Positions 36,876 to 45,882 of a stretch of DNA of 64,000 nucleotides are shown piece by piece; positions within the stretch are counted from its first letter, which is position 1; each line of letters starts with the position of its first letter. Made by a program: the position numbers and the translations under genes. Source of the stretch: an uncultured bacterium (lineage in GTDB: Bacteria; Bacillota; Clostridia; Oscillospirales; Oscillospiraceae); NCBI GenBank assembly GCA_947643715.1, contig CANRXB010000005.1, forward strand, positions 1 to 64,000, written 5' to 3'. Below the pieces are notes generated by a model. The model was not told the DNA's origin. It worked only from the letters and a program-made list of their open reading frames with translations, and did no database searches.

Positions 36876-37928
36876 ATGACCGACTTGAAGTCCATGCTCC
36901 CGGAGGAGCTGGAGGACTATCTCAAAGAGCTGGGCCAGCCCAAGTTCCGGGCCATGCAGGTGTTCCGCTGGCTCCATCAAGGGGCGGAGTCCTTCGACGA
37001 GATGACGGACCTGCCCAAAGCGCTGCGGGAAAAGCTGAAGGAGCAGTGTATGCTCACGGTCCCCCAAGTGGAGCGCAAGCAGGTCTCCCGGATGGACGGG
37101 ACCGTGAAGTACCTGTGGCGGCTGTGGGACGGAAATTGTGTGGAAACGGTTTTGATGCGCTATAAGCATGGGAATACTGTATGTGTGTCCAGCCAGGTGG
37201 GGTGCAACATGGGCTGTGCGTTCTGTGCCTCCACCCTGGGGGGGAAGGTACGGGACCTGGCTCCGGGGGAGATCTTGGACCAGGTAATATTTACTAGAAA
37301 GGACAGCGGCGAGGCCGTTTCCAACATCGTGATGATGGGGATCGGCGAACCACTGGACAATTTCGATCATGTTTTGAGGTTTTTGACCCTGGTGAACCAC
37401 CCGGAAGGGGCAAATATCGGGATGCGCCACATCTCTGTGTCCACCTGTGGGCTGGTCGAGAAAATTGACAAACTGGCCCGTCTTGGGTTACAATTGACAT
37501 TGAGCGTCTCTCTCCACGCTCCTGACGACAGCGTCCGTTCCAGGCTGATGCCCGTGAACCGGGCCGTGGGAGTAGAGACCTTGATGGACGCCTGCCGCCG
37601 GTACTTCGAGACCACCGGGAGGCGGATTTCCTACGAGTATGCGATGATCGACGGCGTGAACGACAGCGACGAACAGGCCGACCGGCTGGCAAAGCTCCTG
37701 CGGGGCCAGCCCGGGCACGTGAACCTCATCCCGCTCAACGAGGTGGCGGAGTCGCCGCTGAAGCCCAGCCGCCGGGTGCGGCAGTTCCAGCAGCGGCTGG
37801 AGGGCCACGGCGTCACAGCTACGGTCCGGAGAAGGCTGGGGAGCGACATCGATGCCGCCTGCGGCCAGCTTCGCCGGCGGCGGATCGTGGAGGGAGAGAC
37901 CCAAATCCCAGAGGAGGGATCGAATTGA
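36876..37928 (+). CDS. rlmN: 23S rRNA A2503 methyltransferase
   Basis: SSQVGCNMGCAFCASTLGGKVRDL radical-SAM CxxxCxxC. Confidence 0.96.
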   Translation: MTDLKSMLPEELEDYLKELGQPKFRAMQVFRWLHQGAESFDEMTDLPKALREKLKEQCMLTVPQVERKQVSRMDGTVKYLWRLWDGNCVETVLMRYKHGNTVCVSSQVGCNMGCAFCASTLGGKVRDLAPGEILDQVIFTRKDSGEAVSNIVMMGIGEPLDNFDHVLRFLTLVNHPEGANIGMRHISVSTCGLVEKIDKLARLGLQLTLSVSLHAPDDSVRSRLMPVNRAVGVETLMDACRRYFETTGRRISYEYAMIDGVNDSDEQADRLAKLLRGQPGHVNLIPLNEVAESPLKPSRRVRQFQQRLEGHGVTATVRRRLGSDIDAACGQLRRRRIVEGETQIPEEGSN

Positions 37929-38662
37929 GAGTATGTGGCATGACGGACGTGGGCCGTATGAGAAGGGACAATCAGGACAGCTTCGCCCTGCGCAGGCTGG
38001 AGGACGGCACGGCCTTGCTGGTGGTGTGCGACGGCATGGGCGGCGCCCAGGCGGGGAGCGTCGCCAGTTCAGTGGCGGTGGAAGCGTTCACCGCTACGAT
38101 GGAGGCGGCTCTGGCGGGCGGCATACGGGAAGGGCCGAAGGAGCAGGAGCAGATGCTGGCGGCTGCTTGCCGGGAAGCCAATGAGAGGGTGTACCGCCTC
38201 AGCCGGGAGAATCGGGAGTACGAGGGCATGGGCACCACTTTGGTGGCGGCGCTGGTGCGGCCGCAAGGCGTTTGTGTAGCGAACATCGGGGACAGCCGCG
38301 GCTACTTGCTGGAAAATGATTCCATCCGCCAGATCACGGTGGACCATTCCCTGGTGCAGATCCTGGTGGACCGGGGAGAGATCACGCCCGGCGAGGCGCG
38401 GGTACATCCGAAGAAGAACCTGATCACCCGTGCGTTGGGTGTGGACAGCCAAGTGGAGTGCGATCTGACGTGGCTGGAGCCGGGAGAGGGCAGCCGGTTG
38501 CTGCTGTGCAGCGACGGGCTCACCAATGTGTTGGACGACGAGACGATCCTGGGTCTGAGCGGCCGGGAGGCGGGACCGGAAGAGTTCTGCAGGGCGCTGC
38601 TCGGCCTGACGCTGGAACGGGGTGCGCCGGACAACGTGACTGTTGTGCTGGCGCAGATGTGA
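37925..38662 (+). CDS. PP2C-family serine/threonine phosphatase (PrpC/Stp)
   Basis: GRMRRDNQDSFAL...VVCDGMGGAQAGSVAS...NIGDSRGYLL. Confidence 0.94.
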   Translation: MRVCGMTDVGRMRRDNQDSFALRRLEDGTALLVVCDGMGGAQAGSVASSVAVEAFTATMEAALAGGIREGPKEQEQMLAAACREANERVYRLSRENREYEGMGTTLVAALVRPQGVCVANIGDSRGYLLENDSIRQITVDHSLVQILVDRGEITPGEARVHPKKNLITRALGVDSQVECDLTWLEPGEGSRLLLCSDGLTNVLDDETILGLSGREAGPEEFCRALLGLTLERGAPDNVTVVLAQM

Positions 38663-38680
38663 ACGAGGAGGACTTTTACC

Positions 38681-40759
38681 ATGGATCGATACATAGGTAA
38701 AATGCTCGACAATCGATATGAGATCCTGGAGTGCATCGGCACCGGCGGCATGGCTGTGGTGTACAAGGCTCGGTGCCACCGGCTCAACCGGCTGGTGGCC
38801 ATCAAGATATTGAAGCCGGAGCTGGCCAGTGACGCGGACTTCCGCCGCCGCTTCCATGACGAATCCCAGGCAGTGGCCATGCTGTCCCACGCCAACATCG
38901 TGTCGGTGTACGATGTGAGCCGTTCCGATGGGCTGGACTATATCGTCATGGAGCTGGTGGATGGGCTGACCCTCAAGCAGTATATGCAGCGGCGGGGCAC
39001 GCCGCTGAACTGGCGGGAGGCCCAGCACTTCATCACTCAGATCGTTCGGGCATTGAGCCATGCGCACGGCAGGGGCATCATCCACCGGGACATCAAGCCC
39101 CATAACATCATGGTGCTCCGGGACGGCAGCGTGAAAGTCACGGACTTCGGCATCGCCCAGTTGGCCAGCGCGGCCCAGAACACGATGACGCAGGAGGCCA
39201 TCGGATCTGTCCACTATATCTCGCCGGAGCAGGCGAAGGGCAGCCATGTGGATTGCCGGACAGATCTGTATTCCGCCGGTGTGGTGCTGTATGAGATGCT
39301 GACCGGGCGCCTCCCCTTCGAGGGGGACACCCCGGTGGCGGTGGCCATCCAGCACATCAAGTCCATCCCGGTCTCTCCGCGCGATCTGAACCCGGACGTA
39401 CCGAAAGCATTGGAGGCGATCACCATGAAAGCGATGGCGCCGGAACTGAGTCAGCGGTATGCTTCCGCCGACGATATGCTGAAGGATCTGATGGAGTTCC
39501 GGAAGAACCCGGATTATGAGCCGGCCCCTTGCACTGGGCCGATGTCGGAGGACGAGCCGACCATGGTCGTGCCGGCCTCGGCCATCACCGCGTCCGTGCG
39601 GGTGCCGGTGGAGCGCCGGAAGCTGGAGCGGCCCCAGGAAGAGCATCGGGAGCGCCGCCGCCGGGAGCCGGACCCGGACGATTACGACTATGATGACGAG
39701 CCGCCCCGCCGCGGCGGCGTTGCCGCAGCTTTTGTGGCGGTGTTCCTCATCCTGGCCTTCATCGGCTGTATGGGCTATTTCCTCTGGAACTTTTTCATCC
39801 GGGACCTGCTGTTCGCCGAGGCCCCGGAGTTCGAGGTGCCCAACCTGTTGGGCTATACCTTGGAGCAATTGGAGAAGGACAAGACCATCCAGGGCGATTT
39901 CATCGTGGTAGAGGGTCCCACCCGCTATAGCGCCACCTATCCGCAGGGGCAGATCTGCGCCCAGGATCCCGTTGCCGGTACGAAGGTACGGGAAGGGAAC
40001 AAGACCATCACCGTGAACATCAGCGGCGGTGAGGACAATATGTATATGGTGGACGTGACCGGATGGGACGCCCGCAGGGCCTTGGATAAGCTGCAAAATG
40101 AGATGGGGCTGAAGGTCCGGCAGGAGGACGACTATTCCGAGACGATCACGCAGGGCTATGTCATCTCCTATACGCCGATGCAGGACACGCTGGTGGAAAA
40201 GGGCGACGAGGTCACCATCGTCATCAGCAAGGGGCCGGAGCAGAAGCAGGTGACGGTGCCGCCCTTCCTCAAGGCCCCGGTCGAGGACGTGGAGGCCCAG
40301 ATCAAGCAGCTTGGGCTGAGAGTGGGCCGTGTGACAGAGCACTACAGCGACGAGTACGCCGTGGGCCGTGTGATGTGGCAGAGCGTCGAGGCGGGCGCTC
40401 AGGTGGACAAGGACACCGCCATCGATCTGTGGGTGAGCAAAGGTCCGGAACCTGTCCCCACGCCGGAGCCGACCCCTTCGGAAAGCGAACCGCTGGTAGA
40501 AGAGAGCGATCCGCCGGCCGTGGAGCCTACGCAGGACGTGATGGCGAACACCAGCACTCAGACCATCACGGTGGATCTCAGCAACTATACCGGTTCGGTG
40601 AACGTGCGTATCGTGGTGGGGGACGTGACCCACTTCGACGGCGCGGTGGATGCCGACATGAGCAACAGCCTCAGCCGGAACGTGACCAGCGCTGGCCTCC
40701 AAATGGTGTTCATCTATATCAATGGGGCGCTGGTGAGCAGCTATCCCATCAAGTTCTGA
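38681..40759 (+). CDS. PASTA-domain Ser/Thr protein kinase (PrkC-like)
   Basis: Kinase HRDIKPHNIMV...DFGIA; TM; PASTA repeats; next to PP2C. Confidence 0.95.
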   Translation: MDRYIGKMLDNRYEILECIGTGGMAVVYKARCHRLNRLVAIKILKPELASDADFRRRFHDESQAVAMLSHANIVSVYDVSRSDGLDYIVMELVDGLTLKQYMQRRGTPLNWREAQHFITQIVRALSHAHGRGIIHRDIKPHNIMVLRDGSVKVTDFGIAQLASAAQNTMTQEAIGSVHYISPEQAKGSHVDCRTDLYSAGVVLYEMLTGRLPFEGDTPVAVAIQHIKSIPVSPRDLNPDVPKALEAITMKAMAPELSQRYASADDMLKDLMEFRKNPDYEPAPCTGPMSEDEPTMVVPASAITASVRVPVERRKLERPQEEHRERRRREPDPDDYDYDDEPPRRGGVAAAFVAVFLILAFIGCMGYFLWNFFIRDLLFAEAPEFEVPNLLGYTLEQLEKDKTIQGDFIVVEGPTRYSATYPQGQICAQDPVAGTKVREGNKTITVNISGGEDNMYMVDVTGWDARRALDKLQNEMGLKVRQEDDYSETITQGYVISYTPMQDTLVEKGDEVTIVISKGPEQKQVTVPPFLKAPVEDVEAQIKQLGLRVGRVTEHYSDEYAVGRVMWQSVEAGAQVDKDTAIDLWVSKGPEPVPTPEPTPSESEPLVEESDPPAVEPTQDVMANTSTQTITVDLSNYTGSVNVRIVVGDVTHFDGAVDADMSNSLSRNVTSAGLQMVFIYINGALVSSYPIKF

Positions 40760-40763
40760 CGGT

Positions 40764-41651
40764 ATGGAGGGACAGATCGTCAAGGCTCTGAGCGGTTTCT
40801 ATTACGTGGGCGTGGAGGATGGGCATACGGTCCCCTGCCGTGGCAGAGGCAAGCTCCGGCACCAGAAGCTCGCCCCTTTGGTGGGGGACCGGGTGGAGAT
40901 TACCCGGTCGGAGGACGGCACAGGCATGGTGGACGCAGTCCTGCCTCGAAAGAACCAGTTCAGCCGCCCGGCGGTGGCCAATATCGATCTGCTGGTCATC
41001 GTATGTTCCGGGGCCCTTCCGGTCACCGACCCGTTCCTCATCGACCGCATGGCGGCCATGGCGGAGTGGAAAGGGTGCGAGCCCCTCATCTGCTTCAACA
41101 AGTGCGACCTCGACCGGGCAGAGGAGCTGGTCCGGGTCTATCGGGAGGCGGGCTTCCCCACGCTCCAGGTGAGCGCGGAGACGGGGGAAGGCGTGGCGGA
41201 GCTGGCTGCGGCGATCGTGGGGAAGGTGTCCGCCTTCACAGGGAACTCGGGGGTGGGCAAGTCCAGTATCCTGAATGCCCTCCAGCCGGGGTTCGGGCTC
41301 CAGGTCGGCGAGGTGAGCGAAAAGCTGGGCCGGGGCCGTCATACCACCCGCCATGTGGAGCTGTTCCCGGTGGCGGGGGGGCTGGTGGCGGATACGCCGG
41401 GCTTCTCCTCCTTCGACGTGGACCTGCTGGAGACCATCCCCAAAGGGGAGCTGGCCACCGCGTTCCGGGAGTTCGTCCCCTATTTGGAGCATTGCCGCTT
41501 TCAGGGCTGTGCCCATGTGAAGGAGCGGGGCTGCGCCGTGCGGGAGGCGCTGGCGGAGGGGAAGATCGCGCCCAGCCGCCACAAGAGCTATGTCCGCCTC
41601 TATGAGCAGGCGAAGGAGATCCCCGCGTGGGAACTGGCAAAAAACAAATGA
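40764..41651 (+). CDS. rsgA: Ribosome small subunit-dependent GTPase A
   Basis: FTGNSGVGKSSILNAL...GRGRHTTRHVELF...DTPGFSSFD; C-terminal zinc-binding region. Confidence 0.95.
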   Translation: MEGQIVKALSGFYYVGVEDGHTVPCRGRGKLRHQKLAPLVGDRVEITRSEDGTGMVDAVLPRKNQFSRPAVANIDLLVIVCSGALPVTDPFLIDRMAAMAEWKGCEPLICFNKCDLDRAEELVRVYREAGFPTLQVSAETGEGVAELAAAIVGKVSAFTGNSGVGKSSILNALQPGFGLQVGEVSEKLGRGRHTTRHVELFPVAGGLVADTPGFSSFDVDLLETIPKGELATAFREFVPYLEHCRFQGCAHVKERGCAVREALAEGKIAPSRHKSYVRLYEQAKEIPAWELAKNK

Positions 41652-41686
41652 TTTGTAGGATCTTCAAAAGATAACGAACAGGACAG

Positions 41687-41733
41687 CCCCTTCTCTCATA
41701 TGCTGGATTATCATCCGGCGGCGAGAGAGGGGG
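41687..41733 (+). promoter_or_regulatory. Hairpin overlapping the spoVM ribosome-binding site
   Basis: CCCCTTCTCTC..GCTGGAT-tatc-ATCCGGC..GAGAGAGGGGG; 3' arm is the SD 8 nt before ATG. Confidence 0.6.
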
Positions 41734-41741
41734 TTGTTTCC

Positions 41742-41813
41742 ATGCGGGTGGTCGTGGTGAAGTTTCCCAAGGCGCTGTGCGGCCTGATGCGCAAGATATT
41801 CCATATGGATTGA
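41742..41813 (+). CDS. spoVM: Stage V sporulation protein M (23 aa)
   Basis: MRVVVVKFPKALCGLMRKIFHMD resembles the amphipathic SpoVM peptide; downstream of rsgA and upstream of sipL/spoIVA. Confidence 0.88.
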   Translation: MRVVVVKFPKALCGLMRKIFHMD

Positions 41814-41918
41814 AACAAGACGTCGAAACTGAGCGGAGCGCCATGTCCCGGGCTTTGGCATATCGGAGCGGTCCACTTCATATAGTGGACCAGAATACGT
41901 GCAAGGAGAGGAAAGCCT

Positions 41919-43430
41919 ATGGATATGGAGCTGCAGCGCGTCACGCTGGAGGGCTATCGCAGCGCGGCGCATATGATGTTCACGCAGGAGGAGACGCTGG
42001 AGAGCATCGTGCCTGACGCATTCCCTGATATCGCCCGCATCGTTTCGGCGTCAGGCAAAGTGTTGCTCAAAGACAAGGAAGCGGGGGAGGGCACACTCAG
42101 GCTCACCGGAAGCGCCCGGGTGACAGTGCTGTACATACCGGAAGGGGAGGAGCTGCCCCGGGCGCTGGAGGTGTCCATCCCGTTCCAGTGCGTCCGGGAC
42201 GACCCCCGATTCCACGCCGGCTGTCCGGTGCTGGCCGATATCCAGGCGCCGTCGGCGGACGCCAGGACCATCAATCCCCGAAAGATGCTGGTGCGGGTGG
42301 AGCTTTCCGCGTGGACGGCGGCTTACGAGCGGGAGCGCCGGGAGCTGTCCGCAGACCTCACTGGAGGCGAGGGGGAAGGGCTGCAAAAGCTGATCGTTTC
42401 CAAAAAGTGCTGTGTCATACCGGACGTTTCGGAAAAGACCTTCACCTTTTCCGATGTGCTGCGTCCTCCCGCGTCCCGGCCGGAGGTGGAGGAGCTGCTC
42501 TCCTACCGGGCGGAGCTGGGGGCTTCGGACGCGAAATCCATCGGCAAGAAGCTGGTTCTCAAGGGAGATGTACAGCTCTGTGTGGTATATCGTTCTGGGG
42601 ATGGAGTGAACCAGGCCCGGTTCGAGCTGCCGTATTCTCAGATCCTGGACATCGGCGAGCTGCCCGATGAGGCGGAGCCCGAGGTGACGGTGACGCTGAA
42701 GAGCGTGGACTGTCAGGCGCGGGAAGGGGAGCTGGAGGTGGCGCTGGAGGTGCTGGCCCAGGCGGCGGTGTGGGAGCGGCGGTCGATCGCGCTCATCAGC
42801 GATGCGTACTGTGTGGGCCAGCCCATCGACGTAGAGCGTGCGCCGGTACGGTTGTGCACGGTGCTGGAGCGGTCCGCCAGACGGGAGCTGGGCCGGAGGC
42901 TGTGTGAGTCGGGCATACCGGCGAAGCAGGTGCTGGATTGCGCCGCGGTGGTGTCCTCCATGGCGGGAGCGCCCGCAGAGGGAGGGATGGAGTTCACCGC
43001 TCAGGTGAAGGTCGCGGTCCTCTATCTCAGTGAGGACGATGCCTTGTGCGGCGTGGAGACAGATGTCCCCGTGACCTGCCGGGTGGAGTTGCCGGAGGGG
43101 TGTGACTGCTCCTGCCGGTGCCGCCCGGTGGGAGAGGCCACTGCGGTCCCTGTCACGGGCGGGCTGGAGGTGCGCTTTGAAGCGGAGTTCACCTGGACCC
43201 TCACGAAAGAGGAACAGATGAACTGTGTCGCAGAGGTGAAGCCCAGCAATGTGCAGGACATCGGAGTGCGTCCCTCGGTGGTCATCCGACGGGTAGAGCG
43301 GGGAGAGGCGCTGTGGGACATCGCGAAAGCCTGCGGTTCCACCGTGTCCGATATCTGTTCCGCCAACGACCTGCCTGCGGATGAGGCGGCGGTGGGCGCG
43401 CTGCTGCTCATCCCGACCAGGAGGACTTGA
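41919..43430 (+). CDS. sipL: SipL-like protein (DUF3794 repeats + LysM), SpoIVA partner
   Basis: Repeated DUF3794-type domains and C-terminal LysM RRVERGEALWDIAKACGSTVSDICSANDL; directly upstream of spoIVA. Confidence 0.87.
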   Translation: MDMELQRVTLEGYRSAAHMMFTQEETLESIVPDAFPDIARIVSASGKVLLKDKEAGEGTLRLTGSARVTVLYIPEGEELPRALEVSIPFQCVRDDPRFHAGCPVLADIQAPSADARTINPRKMLVRVELSAWTAAYERERRELSADLTGGEGEGLQKLIVSKKCCVIPDVSEKTFTFSDVLRPPASRPEVEELLSYRAELGASDAKSIGKKLVLKGDVQLCVVYRSGDGVNQARFELPYSQILDIGELPDEAEPEVTVTLKSVDCQAREGELEVALEVLAQAAVWERRSIALISDAYCVGQPIDVERAPVRLCTVLERSARRELGRRLCESGIPAKQVLDCAAVVSSMAGAPAEGGMEFTAQVKVAVLYLSEDDALCGVETDVPVTCRVELPEGCDCSCRCRPVGEATAVPVTGGLEVRFEAEFTWTLTKEEQMNCVAEVKPSNVQDIGVRPSVVIRRVERGEALWDIAKACGSTVSDICSANDLPADEAAVGALLLIPTRRT

Positions 43431-43435
43431 ACGAC

Positions 43436-43468
43436 GGGAGCGGCGTGGACGAATTCCACGCCGCTCCC
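43436..43468 (+). terminator. Hairpin between sipL and spoIVA
   Basis: GGGAGCGGCGTGGA-cgaat-TCCACGCCGCTCCC. Confidence 0.6.
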
Positions 43469-43470
43469 TG

Positions 43471-43500
43471 TCATATTCTTCGGTCAAGTTCCATAGAAAT
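43471..43500 (+). promoter_or_regulatory. Putative sigma-E-type promoter for spoIVA
   Basis: TCATATT - 14 nt - CATAGAAA compared with KMATATT-N14-CATACAMT. Confidence 0.5.
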
Positions 43501-43530
43501 GGAGTGAGTATGCGTGAGGAGGGTTCAGCT

Positions 43531-45006
43531 TTGGAAAACAAACTGTATGAGGATATCGCCCAGCGCACCCAAGGCGATATCTATATCGGCGTGGTGGGGC
43601 CGGTCCGCACGGGGAAGTCCACCTTCATCAAGCGGTTCATGGAGACACTGGTCTTGCCCAAGATCGAGAACAGCTATATCAGGGACAGGGCGCGAGACGA
43701 GTTGCCGCAGAGCGGCTCCGGTCGGGTGGTGATGACCGCTGAGCCCAAGTTCGTTCCCGAGGACGCTGTGGAGATGGCTATGGACGACGGCGGGGTGTTC
43801 TCCGTCCGGCTGATCGACTGCGTGGGTTATATGGTGCCCAGTGCCCTGGGCCAGTTGGATGGAGAGCAGCCGCGGATGGTCACGACCCCTTGGTTCGACC
43901 ACGAGATCCCCATGACCCAGGCGGCGGAATATGGTACGCAGAAAGTCATCACCGACCATTCCACCATCGGCATCGTGGTCACTACGGACGGTACGGTCAC
44001 CGATATCCCCCGGGAGGACTACCTGGAGGCGGAGGAACGGGTGATCGGCGAACTGAAAGGACTGGGGAAGCCTTTCATGGTGCTGCTCAACTCGGCCCAG
44101 CCCTACGGCGAGCGGGCGCAGACCCTCCAGGCGGACATCGCCGAGCGATATGATGTGACGTGCCTGGCTGCGAACTGCCTCACCTTGGACGAGGGAGCGG
44201 TGAGTGAGATCATCCGAGCCGTGCTCCACGAGTTCCCGCTCAAGCAAATGGACCTGTTCCTGCCTCCGTGGGTGGACGTCCTGCCTTTCGACCATCCCAT
44301 AAAGAGCGGACTGTATGCCATGATCCGGGAGGAGACTGCGGGCCTCCAGCGGCTGCGGGATGCGGAGGGCGCGGTGTTCTCCATGGGGGACCGGGAAGAG
44401 GTGAGCTCCGCCGTACTGGAGCGCATGGATATGGGCAGCGGGGTCGTGACCGCTACGTTAGAGCTGCCGCGAGGGCTGTTCTACTCTACCGTGTCCGAAC
44501 GGTGCGGGCTGGAGATCCGGGATGACGGCGATCTGATCGATCAGCTCACCCAGATGGCGGCCATGAAGCGCAGCTATGAGAAGGTGGAGGGGGCGCTGGC
44601 CCAGGTGGAAGCCACCGGATATGGCATCGTCATGCCCGACCCGGAGGAGATGACGCTGGAGGAGCCGGAGATCGTGAAGCAGGGAGGCCGGTACGGGGTG
44701 AGACTGAAAGCGTCTGCTCCGTCCATCCATATGATGCGGGCAGATATCAAGACCGAGGTGTCTCCCATCATGGGCACAGAGAAGCAGTCGGAAGAGATGG
44801 TGGATTATCTGCTCCGGCAATTTGAGGGAGATACGGGGCGGATCTGGGACTCCAACATCTTTGGAAGATCCTTCCACGAGCTGGTGGGGGAGGACCTGAA
44901 CGGAAAGCTGAAGCGGATGCCGGAAGAGGCCCGGGAAAAGCTGAGGGAGACGCTCCAACGTATCATCAACGAAGGATCTGGTGGACTCATCTGCATCATC
45001 CTATAA
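43531..45006 (+). CDS. spoIVA: Stage IV sporulation protein A
   Basis: LENKLYEDIAQRTQGDIYIGVVGPVRTGKSTFIKRFMETLVLP...; TTG start after GAGGAGG. Confidence 0.96.
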   Translation: MENKLYEDIAQRTQGDIYIGVVGPVRTGKSTFIKRFMETLVLPKIENSYIRDRARDELPQSGSGRVVMTAEPKFVPEDAVEMAMDDGGVFSVRLIDCVGYMVPSALGQLDGEQPRMVTTPWFDHEIPMTQAAEYGTQKVITDHSTIGIVVTTDGTVTDIPREDYLEAEERVIGELKGLGKPFMVLLNSAQPYGERAQTLQADIAERYDVTCLAANCLTLDEGAVSEIIRAVLHEFPLKQMDLFLPPWVDVLPFDHPIKSGLYAMIREETAGLQRLRDAEGAVFSMGDREEVSSAVLERMDMGSGVVTATLELPRGLFYSTVSERCGLEIRDDGDLIDQLTQMAAMKRSYEKVEGALAQVEATGYGIVMPDPEEMTLEEPEIVKQGGRYGVRLKASAPSIHMMRADIKTEVSPIMGTEKQSEEMVDYLLRQFEGDTGRIWDSNIFGRSFHELVGEDLNGKLKRMPEEAREKLRETLQRIINEGSGGLICIIL

Positions 45007-45007
45007 A

Positions 45008-45040
45008 AAGTGCCGCCCGGCCAATGGCTGGGCGGCACTT
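45008..45040 (+). terminator. Rho-independent-like terminator after spoIVA
   Basis: AAGTGCCGCCC...GGGCGGCACTT. Confidence 0.7.
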
Positions 45041-45130
45041 CCTGCGCAGATATAGATCGCGCTGCGTCTATTTTCAGATCAGTGCTGCCGAGAGCCGTTT
45101 CACAAAAACGTTCGTCAAAATATCCAAAGC

Positions 45131-45160
45131 GGGCAGCTACCCACGGATGGGTGGCTGCCC
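45131..45160. terminator. Second strong hairpin in the convergent spoIVA/NUDIX gap
   Basis: GGGCAGCTACCCA-cgga-TGGGTGGCTGCCC. Confidence 0.5.
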
Positions 45161-45181
45161 TATAGATCGGAAGCTTCATGA

Positions 45182-45658
45182 TCACTCGTATTCTGTCCGG
45201 ATAGTGAAATGCTCGGGAAGATCGAAAATGCTTGTTTTCAGGAATACGGGATAGAAATGCTCATCCTGTAAACGTTCAAAGGCAAGCCATTCAAAATCAT
45301 GTATATGGTGTCCTTCGCGAAGTGTGAACCGGTCTCCTTTTTCCAATAGTCTTGTTCCCGAAATATCCATCAGATAATAGATACAGATCTCATGATAGTT
45401 CAGTTTGTCGATGTCCTCTGTGAAAAAGCTTTGATTTAGCCATAGGGGACGAACGATCTCAGGCGTGATATCCAGCTCTTCTTCTACCTCCCTGACCACT
45501 GCGTGTTCTGCGGTCTCTCCCATCTGGACCCTGCCTCCAGGCAGATAAAAGTATGGAGAACGTTCGTCGTGCATCGCCAAGATCTTATTGTTGGCGATCA
45601 TTACAGCACAGACCCTATAGTTGAACTTTTCCTGCTCAACGGCATAAGTGATATCCAT
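45182..45658 (-). CDS. NUDIX hydrolase
   Basis: GGRVQMGETAEHAVVREVEEELDI Nudix box. Confidence 0.92.
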   Translation of the reverse strand: MDITYAVEQEKFNYRVCAVMIANNKILAMHDERSPYFYLPGGRVQMGETAEHAVVREVEEELDITPEIVRPLWLNQSFFTEDIDKLNYHEICIYYLMDISGTRLLEKGDRFTLREGHHIHDFEWLAFERLQDEHFYPVFLKTSIFDLPEHFTIRTEYE

Positions 45659-45882
45659 CGATCTTCCCTCCGAACTGCCGGGCTGTTGGAGCGATCATAG
45701 CACAGGATCCCGGTCATGTCAATGCGCTTTTGTGGAGATCGCCGAAGTCATAGTTCGGAAACTCTCTTTTTGAAAGCGATGACGGAGATGCCCTCTTGCT
45801 TTTTTTCTGAAAATATGATATATATCTCTAAATACCTCTTCACAGGTATATCATTACTTATATTGGGAGTTGATCCGTCCTC

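Noticed and set aside
38069-40783. 904-aa minus-strand ORF opposite the PP2C and PASTA kinase genes
   Set aside because: Antisense shadow ORF; the plus strand encodes clear PP2C and kinase/PASTA domains.
41872-41893. GGTCCACT-tcatat-AGTGGACC inverted repeat upstream of sipL
   Set aside because: Only 8-bp stem; could be a regulatory hairpin but no supporting promoter or family match.
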